Shown here one piece after another: positions 57,050 to 64,000 of a stretch of DNA of 64,000 nt (positions within the stretch are counted from its first letter, which is position 1; the number at the start of each line of letters is the position of its first letter). A program made the translations under genes and the position numbers. Origin of the DNA: Gnetum montanum (taxonomy: Eukaryota > Streptophyta > Gnetopsida > Gnetales > Gnetaceae); contig MNCI01003602.1 in the NCBI GenBank assembly GCA_015680685.1, positions 2,694 to 66,693 of the forward strand, written 5' to 3'. A model generated the notes under the pieces. That model made no database searches. It saw only the letters and a list, made by a program, of their open reading frames with translations, and was not told the origin of the DNA.

Positions 57050-58796
57050 ACCAGCAGGCACCTAAATCCTATTTGAGGACACTCGCTAGCGGTCACATCC
57101 CAAATAGTCGCCAACACAGAGGAAGAAGAAGATGAAGAAGAAGGCAATGAGGAAGTGTCAGCCCTTAGGATGGGGGCAACGAATAAAGATGTGGAGGCCC
57201 TAGTTTCAGAGGAAAGGGCCTCGATCAAGAATAATGGAGCTCCTGTCTCCACGGCGAGGGCTATTGTCATTAGGAAGCCTCTTCCTACCAACGAAGAGGT
57301 ACCTCTCCAAAATAAAAAAGACGCTGGTCTCCTAAAAGGAAAGGCACCAAAGCATGAGGAAGGGACTTGCATGGATTTGGTAGGGCCCTCTACCATGGCT
57401 ACCATAGTCATTTTGTCTCAGCAAGAAGAAAGACTGCAGTCGGGCACCAATGAGTTTGTCAGACGTCTGCCTCATCATAGTCCACTTTGGCTATTATTGA
57501 CATGTTTAATCATGTAACAGGTGTTACTGCTAACACCGTGAGACCTCCTCCACCTCGTACAAAGTCGTGGGCTGAAGTCCCCGACATGTTTGCATTTGTT
57601 CAGGGACTTGTTGATGACATGATCAAACGTCTTCAGCAAGCGGACCCTCGTGTGGGTAAGTAGCAATATTAATTACCCTTGTGCTGCAATGCTAAAACTT
57701 TTGAGTTTATTGATTATGCTATGCTAATGCAATTACTATGCTCTATGCTTCAAATAGCCTCTCGGCTTAAGTGGGACCTGACACGACCTATGAAGGTTGG
57801 CGCGATGCCAACACTCTCGCCTGACGTGACCGAGGTGTCCCATCGCATGTTTGACGAGGCTTATAATTTTTTCTTTCACTCGGCACGCTCTCTATGGAAG
57901 TGTAGGCACACCAATGAGGACTTGTGGAAACGAATCCAAAGGGCTGAGGAGAGAGAGGTTGAACTGGTCACTGAGGTGGAGAACCTCAAGTCGAAGGTCA
58001 ATTTCCTCATAAACCGTAACCTTGACCCAGTTGACTCGAAGAGGGTTGTAGATGACTACACTAGGTTTTGGACCGTCATTCATCAGAATGTTGAATCCAC
58101 CTACGAGATAGTCGAACAGCAAAGGCAGATGGACTTACTGGCCCAAAAATGCCAAGACATGAAAGACATCAGTGTTAAGGTCTTTGAATGGGGGAAAACC
58201 TAGAGAGACCATAAACATATGTACAAGCTGGAGAATGAGACCCACCGAAAACTATACAGAGATGATGCTATGGAGGCATTCATGTATGAAGCATTTGTGA
58301 AGGCCATTGGTGCTTCTAAGTCCTATGCTAAGTTTAAAGAGTAGGTGGAGGTCACGGAATCTCCTGACCTTAGGGTGAACCTTCCTACAGGAGAGACCAC
58401 ACCGCTTCCCTTTCCCCGAAACCTCTACAATGGATGACCGTGAAAAGGGAGAAGGTTTCTATAGTGAATGCTGAACCCAGTGACAAGCATTGGATGGATA
58501 TTTCGATAGAGGAGATTTAGCATCACCTCAGGCTTAGTCTAGACCAGATACCCCTTGAGACCGGTGCAAGCTCCTCTCAAGTTAGTCACTTTCATGTTAT
58601 GTTGTAGCTTGCATTTATCGAACTTTTTTCCCTATCTAACTACTTCATTCTTGTGGTGTAGGCTCTGGATGAGGGTGCGAGACCCGTGGATGGAGGAAAT
58701 GAAGGATTGATAGAAGGAAATGTAGGGTCGGATGATGCACAAGAAGTTGGAGCAGAGGCAAACGACAAAGGTGATGCAAATGGAGACAACCCATGA
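57050..58796 (+). other. Antisense gene D, exons 5-8: linker, coiled coil and acidic end
   Basis: Acidic/Lys-rich linker (57110-57480), then an exon-6-like segment ending at 57655 (AEVPDMFAFVQGL...). Exon 7 from 57758 aligns with A over its length: SRLKWDLTRP (A: AQLRWDPSET), 'LWKCRHTNEDLW' (A: VWTCRRSIEQLW), 'MDLLAQKCQDMKD' (A: IDLLNTKCQDWKA). A TAG follows, at a place near A's TAG TAG. Exon 8 is an acidic 44-residue end. Confidence 0.7.
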
Positions 58797-59480
58797 CAAC
58801 ATGGGACTTCCTCTTTTTTATTTTTTCTTTTTTGAAAATTTTGGAATGCTGGGATTTTGAACAATTTTTGGGAAATTTTGCAAACACTACTGATAGGCAA
58901 AAATTTTGAATGAAATGAGAAACTTCAGAAAGGAAACTGATTTTATGTTAACTCATGTACTATGTAAATTTTTCATGCTCTTGTATGCTAGTTTTAGGCC
59001 ATCTCGGGCCATTGCTAGTTTTGGGCCATTTCGGGCCGTTGCGTAATAAGTCAAAGCGAAAGGCAACAACGCTAGTTTCAAGCCATTTTTGGCCATTAGC
59101 ATGACATGCCAAAATAGTGGCATGTTAATAAAGTGGAAAGCAATGATGCTAATTTTAGGCCATTTCAGGCCATAGCGTAGCATGCCAAAAGGATGGCATA
59201 TTAATAAGGCAAGGAAAACAGTGAATGTACAAGGATAGCAACTAGGTGGGAAGTCTTAAGACTACTACACTATGCGTAGCTGCCTCTTGACCCATCATGG
59301 GTTGATTAGAACATAAGGTCAAGGTGTTTTGCCAGGGCCCTCATTCATATCACTGTTCTTCGCTTGGAAGGACAACTCAACCCATTCGTTTTCGATTTGA
59401 GGGTTGGTTCATTGGACTAATCCTTTTGTTGGATGTTCAATGCATCCAGGAGCAAGCACTTTCTCCTCAAAGGTTGTAAT
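58797..59480. repeat. Interval 3' of antisense gene, element D
   Basis: Positions 58985-59170 hold four copies of a 'gctagttttaggccatttcgggcc' type repeat, the counterpart of the 29-bp repeat in A at 27795-27920. Otherwise no feature. Confidence 0.65.
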
Positions 59481-59780
59481 CTCTTAACCCTGTTGCATGT
59501 CTACATTGCTGATTGCTTACATTGCCACTTCATCACCACAGATTATCACCTCCCTACCTATGTATGGTAAGTGGATTTCCTTATGTATAGGTGAGGAGAC
59601 AGCCCTGAGTTGCACTAACTATGATCTCCCCAAGATCAGGTTAAACATAGGAATTTCTTCGACTACGATGAACATTGCGTGTATGGGGAACTGGTCCCCT
59701 ACTATGAATTTTATGTGAACTGTGCCCTTCACCAAGACGCATGCCCTGTTGAATGACCTTAGACACGATGTTGTTGTTGG
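59481..59780 (-). pseudogene. Protease remnant of element D, cut by element E
   Basis: Minus-strand translation aligns with A's protease near 'KFIVGDQFPIH', 'FNLILG' and 'LVQLRAVSSPIHKEIHLPY'. The frame is disrupted. At 59781 the LTR of element E begins, so the rest of D's protease and gag is to the right of the window. Confidence 0.72.
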
Positions 59781-61140
59781 TGAAACACCCTAAAAAATGC
59801 GGGATCATCCTGGCCTCACTAGGATCTTGCAGTCTGCATAGCACGATGGCAGTTCATCAGGAGAAGAACACTCTAAGTCCAGGTCAGCTAGTTCAAAAAA
59901 ATTTCTACTTTGAGCATGGACAGGTTCTATATCATCCTTCCTGCCTACCAAAGTAGCCTAAACTTCCGAAAGCCTACTCAAGAACAACGTGCAAAATTGG
60001 TGGCAACATCCTATGTAGCGTAGAAAACTTTAGAAGATAATGGCGGAACGAAGTGCCACGCTACACGACGTCACACAGTGTAGCATGGCAATGACTTCAC
60101 TACCCACTCCCCTCGCTAAATTTCAAGTTCTGCGGTGATGTCCTTTTTTTGTCAGGAAGTGGATGACTATGTCTGCTTCTACGCTATGCTGAGCTACATG
60201 GCACAAAAAGGTGTAGTAATCCTACAAAAGAGACAAAAGGTAGTTCGAAAGGTGAAGTCGACAAAGTTCACAAAACTTGCATCGTAGGAGAATGGTTTGC
60301 AGATTGGCAAAACTCTTGCGACTAAGGCAAGTTTCTATGCTATGCTACGCTACATAGCGTAGCATAGCGTAGCAAGCATGTAACAAATAGCAGAACACAT
60401 GACAAGGTGCTACGCTACGCTGAGCATGCTACATCACAAAGCACAGCAAGGCAAAGAGGTGGTTGTGCGACATCAATGCACTCCACCTAATCAGACCATT
60501 GGCACACGTCTCCAGATGTTAACGGTGAGATTACGGTGTGGTAGGATCGCAGTTATTGCATGGTAGGTTCACATCGCAATGGTCTTGTAAGCCCAACGGT
60601 CACAGATGGCTTGAGTAGCACAAGTAAGATAGCACAAGCCTGCATCACGTAGCATTCAAATCGTCTTTTTTTTACCTTCATCCCTATAAATATCCCAGCA
60701 AACAGCATATAATGGGTCCACGATGTTTTACTAAAAAAAGTACCTGCAATTAGGAAAGGTTAGCAAGTTGTAAAGTTGGAAATTTCAAAAGAGTTCGCAT
60801 CTTTCTGGAAGCAAGTAGCTTCCAAGTAGTGGGGACTTTGCTTTCAAATTATGAAACAAATATTTCCCCTTTGGCTAACATTGTAATATTCAAAGTTTCC
60901 TGTTTAACACTAGAAATAGAGAGTCTCTTCCGACTTGCATGAGATCCCCATCTCTGTTCTACCACCTTGGTAGAGCCCTACATTGTTTGTACGTGAAGTC
61001 CATGTCCAAGCACACAGCTCTTTCCTTTTTTTGACATGCCTCGGTTGCTCTTGGGACCTCTGCACTCTGTCACGCTGTGCAGCCGATTGTATCCATCCTG
61101 TCTGGATGAGTTTGTAGCTTTGGTATAGACTAGTCACCTC
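59781..61140 (+). repeat. 5' LTR of element E (3' end not resolved)
   Basis: Begins TGAAACACCCTAAAAAATGC, the same start as D's LTR read on its minus strand. Related to D's LTR to about 61135. A GCTACGCTACATAGCGTAGC array lies at 60350-60430 and TATA box TATAAATA at 60685-60692. The U5 block and LTR end seen in A, B, 0 and D are not found. The five bases before it are GTTGG. Confidence 0.78.
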
Positions 61141-61650
61141 GATGGTCCCTCCAGGATCCTATGAGACATAAAGCCTACCTGGTTGCTAGTTAATTTTCTC
61201 GTCTTACCGTAGTCTAGTACGCCTTCCACACCTCGGCTTGCATTAGCGTAGACTTGACACCCATTTGTGGTTGTCTACACGTTGTACGGTGTAGATTGGT
61301 CACCTCAAAAGTTCCTCCAAAACCCTACGAGATAATAAGCCTTCTGATGGTGACTTAACCTGCCTTTCCTTTTACAGTAGCTCATTCTACGGTTGTCTTG
61401 CATTTGTTCTAAACCCCATCATGTGTGGTATAGATTGGTCACCTCGACGGTCCCTCCAGGATCCTGCAAGACATAAAGCCTTCTTGATCATTTGTCAACT
61501 GAACTTGCCTTACGGTAGTCCTACACGTTCTCTGTACCTCATCATGCACAGGCATAGATGTGATGCCCTCTATGGTTGGTTACACTTTGTGTGGTACATA
61601 TCAGTCGCCCCAACGATTCCCCTAGAATCCAGCAAGACGTAAAGCCACCC
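61141..61650 (+). repeat. Tandem repeat in place of U5/PBS, element E
   Basis: Four copies of a 'ggtccctccaggatcctgc' / 'gacataaagcc' block, near 61143, 61310, 61449 and 61611, with a period of about 140-167 bp. No primer-binding site like those of the sister elements is seen here. Confidence 0.6.
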
Positions 61651-61723
61651 TTTTGTCTCTTTTTCCTTCTATTTTGTTGCATTTTTCTTGCATTTTTTTT
61701 TTTGCATAATCACTTGCTTAGCA

Positions 61724-64000
61724 ATGGCTTCCACCACCACCACTATGGACACCTTCAATGCGGAGGTGCCCTTCATAGTCCAAGGTACTACCAGTGCTGG
61801 ACAATGATTGAATCCAATGCAGGAAGAATGCTGGTCTCTCAGAATCCAAAATCGAGGACTTGAGGGGCTGGCCCAAAAACACAAGAATTATAGTTTCCTT
61901 TGTGCAAAGGTGCATGCTAATCTTCCCTTGGATTTACACAAACTCAAAGAAAAACGCAGCTTTGAGTTCGCTTACTGCAATAGGAAGGAATTCATTCCTA
62001 CCCTGGGCATTTCTTTTCCTTTAACACAAGCATACCAAAGGCTTCTAGATCAACTAGTCTAGTTGACCTGGCTTAGGGAGCAACAAGACACAACGTCCAA
62101 CTAGGATGATGCCTTTCAAGATGGGTAGGAGGAACTCAATTCCCAATCTAACAAAGGAGGTCAGGTCAACCCTATTCCCGTCCTGTCTACCCAATCCTTC
62201 TAGGCTAACCCATTGTTTGTCACCGCCCCCTTTATCATTATGCCTATGCTTCAGAAGCCTACAACTGCAACTGCAATGGGTAGCCATGCTACATTCCCAG
62301 CGCATCATCACCTCCATTCCTCAGTTTCCCCCATGGCAATTGTGTATCCGCAAGCCATTTATCAGCACACTCCCACGATGCACAACACGCCTATCATGGC
62401 TACCCTACTGCATATCCATGCAGTACATACTTTGCAACCGCACATAACTCCTATGTCGATTCCTACCTACACATCTGTTCCACCCACTATGGTGGGGCTG
62501 GGCCCATCCACGTGGCGGACCCCGTTCGCTTCTTTGTTCATTTTGCAACCATCACAGATATCTCACTACGTTCACCCTCAGGCCTATCTGATCCTAAAAA
62601 TGGTACATCCTAGCACAGGGCCATGGTCTGTCCCACTGGTAAACAAAATGGCCTATCGGTGACTCAACCCGCTATTACCACTCCAACAATACCACCCACC
62701 AGGTGGTGGACAACGCAAACAAAACCTTTAGCGTGGGTAGTCCCAACAACACCCCCCATGGGTCAAATTGGCACCACCACCATACCGCATGTAGGAGTTT
62801 CCCCTGTAGTTCCTCAGTTGTCTGCAACATCACCGGGTCTAGACCAAGCGTTTTAGCTCATCCAAACCCTAACTGAGGAAGTAAAACGCCTCAAAGTTGT
62901 TAGGTCTAATACGATACAAGTCATGGACTTCTATTAGGATGACCCCGTTAACCCTACTTTGATATTACCACCCAAGATGTCCCTCCCACACTTTACAACG
63001 TACGATGGGGAAGGGGATCCCAATACCCATCTCATCACTTTCCGGTCAGAGTCTTTGCTATTACAACAGTGGCCGCATACAATCATTTGCGTATTTGCCA
63101 TGTCCCTAGCTGGGAAAGCCCTAGATTGGTACCGCGCGTTGCCACATTCATCCATTTTGACTTTAGAAGAACTGTTGACCCAATTTGTGACACGCTTCAA
63201 ATATAATTTGAAGCCAGAAACCACACTGGATCAACTGATGGGTGTGAAACAAGACCCATTAGAACCAGTCCAAAAATCCATTCAACGTTGGAGCACGACA
63301 CTTAACGAAATCCATGAGCAGATCGTGGAGGCTCACATGTTAGCCATCTTTAAGGGTGTGGTGAATGACTTCATCAAGTCTAAACTGTATTACCTTGCTC
63401 CACGCTCACTTAGCCAAGCTTTCGCTTAGATGAAAAGCATACAAGATGCGGCCAAGGCGAGCAAAGACCTAGCCTACATTACTTACAAAAATAGTTTCAC
63501 AAAAAAGGACAAGAGTAAGGCCCCAACAACCATGGTGGCTGTTGTGGCAGCTGACGCTAAGCCCAAACATAGCAACAACGGAAGAGAAAATAACAAGAAA
63601 CCATCCATGCCTGCAAATAATTCTATGCCTAAACCAGGCCAAGTATCACAACCTGCCGCACTTGTGCCCAAGACATCTGCATACACTAAACCAAACTTCG
63701 AGTGCAAAGATTGTTCGAAATACACCCCACTACCTCTCAAACCTTCAAAACTCCTGAAGAAACTATTGGTAGTGAGATACATCCAACATAAGCATATGTC
63801 AGAGGAAGTAAACGTGAGACATCGACGTTACTGTGAGCTCCTTAGGAATCCCTCTTTGGCCTTGTCCAATGAGCCCCCAGTTCCTAGGGGTTTCAGGCTA
63901 GATAGGTTTTGTGACTACCACCAACTATGTGGTCACACCACGGATTATTTTCTGTCATTGCAGGATGACATTGAAAGATTAATCGACCTAGGAAAGCTGA
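61724..64000 (+). pseudogene. gag of element E (partial, continues past window)
   Basis: ATG 61724 starts a short Thr-rich N-terminus that meets a TGA after 27 codons; the same frame continues as the N-terminal gag domain (61808-62062, 'NYSFLCAKVHANLPLD'). A Pro/Thr/Gln-rich linker follows with frame changes. The capsid (retrotransposon gag) domain is well kept at 62959-63429: 'MSLAGKALDWYRALP', 'QFVTRFKYNLKPETTL', 'IFKGVVNDFIKSKLYYL'. A TAG at 63427 and a basic linker follow. A knuckle-like CDYHQLCGHTTD lies near 63910-63945. The window ends before the repeat linker and protease. Confidence 0.82.

Larger units (their letters stand above)
52797..58796 (+). pseudogene. Antisense multi-exon gene in element D (homologue of the gene in A)
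   Basis: Resolved parts: exon 1 52797-52906 (ATG, one TGA from a likely CGA), intron GTAAGT...GTGCAG, exon 2 53421-53870, donor GTGAGT; exon 4 from 54334; exon 6-like part ending 57655 with donor GTAAGT; exon 7 from 57758; exon 8 58663-58796, ending TGA. Phases at exon 1/2 (2), exon 2 end (2), exon 4 start (1), exon 6/7 (1) and exon 7/8 (0) match A where A is resolved. The exon 3 acceptor is not clear. Exons carry many stops, and a 248-bp N gap lies in the long interval after exon 4. This is a decayed copy of the same captured gene. Confidence 0.78.
45515..59780 (-). mobile_element. Element D: Tat-lineage retrotransposon with antisense gene (left part)
   Basis: Minus-strand element: 3' LTR 45515-47207, polypurine hairpin, repeats, decayed pol (48466-51910), antisense gene (52797-58796), then protease remnant (to 59780), where element E is inserted. 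D's gag and 5' LTR must lie beyond the right edge. Same architecture as A but a different LTR subfamily (LTR end TGACACACCC) and much more decayed. The five bases left of the LTR are GTTGT; the partner copy is outside the window. Confidence 0.85.

Noticed and set aside
56680-57135. Open frames consisting mostly of X
   Set aside because: They span a 248-bp run of N (56720-56967) and carry no information.

Overview
This is plant nuclear DNA. Almost all of the window is nested LTR retrotransposons, with no ordinary single-copy host gene that I can support. Five of the elements carry, or are linked by their primer-binding sites and LTR ends to, Ty3/gypsy pol genes of the Tat/Ogre lineage: a second, archaeal-type RNase H after the RT, an integrase with a GPY module, a minus-strand primer-binding site of the form TTGGYGCTAGAAGGAG, and long LTRs of about 1.2-1.8 kb. 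One element (F) looks Athila-like. The nesting depth, long LTRs and abundant minisatellites suggest a large-genome land plant (gymnosperm, fern or similar), but the species cannot be fixed from the sequence.

Layout. 1-2002 is the right end (leader plus 5' LTR) of minus-strand element 0, which runs off the left edge. 2003-2544 and 11878-16393 flank or belong to an old minus-strand element C (3' LTR end, PPT, decayed integrase/RNase H/RT). C is split by B (2545-11877, plus strand, gag-protease only, no RT or integrase), by A (16394-33345, minus strand, complete, 5-bp target duplication GGGAG), and by F (35310-42428, plus strand, Athila-like gag-protease only). C continues at 33351-35309 and 42429-45514 as a diverged tandem array of roughly 180 bp units. 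D (45515 to beyond the right edge, minus strand) follows. E (59781 to beyond the right edge, plus strand) is inserted in D's protease region.

The main discovery is inside A and D. Between the protease and the RT, on the strand opposite to gag-pol, each carries the same multi-exon gene. In A, seven exons (24070-27569) join in one consistent frame through six canonical GT-AG introns, and the gene ends in a small acidic exon. D carries the homologue (52797-58796), with several intron positions and phases shared. The first exons encode an FCP1/NLI-interacting-factor (HAD-type) phosphatase-like domain whose catalytic motifs are altered. A middle domain of uncertain identity and a coiled-coil-like C-terminal region follow. 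An antisense gene keeps its introns through retrotransposition because its splice sites are not on the genomic RNA, so this looks like a captured host gene now carried as cargo by two elements. Both copies contain in-frame stops.

Other notable signals are: a hairpin embedding the polypurine tract, conserved with compensatory changes in A, B, C and D; GCGTA/GCGTATACGC motif arrays in LTRs, leaders and the antisense gene's 5' region; a recurrent GTTTAAGGTC...GGAC minisatellite in the two noncoding intervals of each element; and a repeated P-[FY]-[VIL]-[VI]-[RK]-[VI]-P motif in the gag linker. An assembly duplication at 19954-20154 around a single N hides the fact that A's pol is otherwise one continuous frame of about 1,164 codons, while A's gag is broken.
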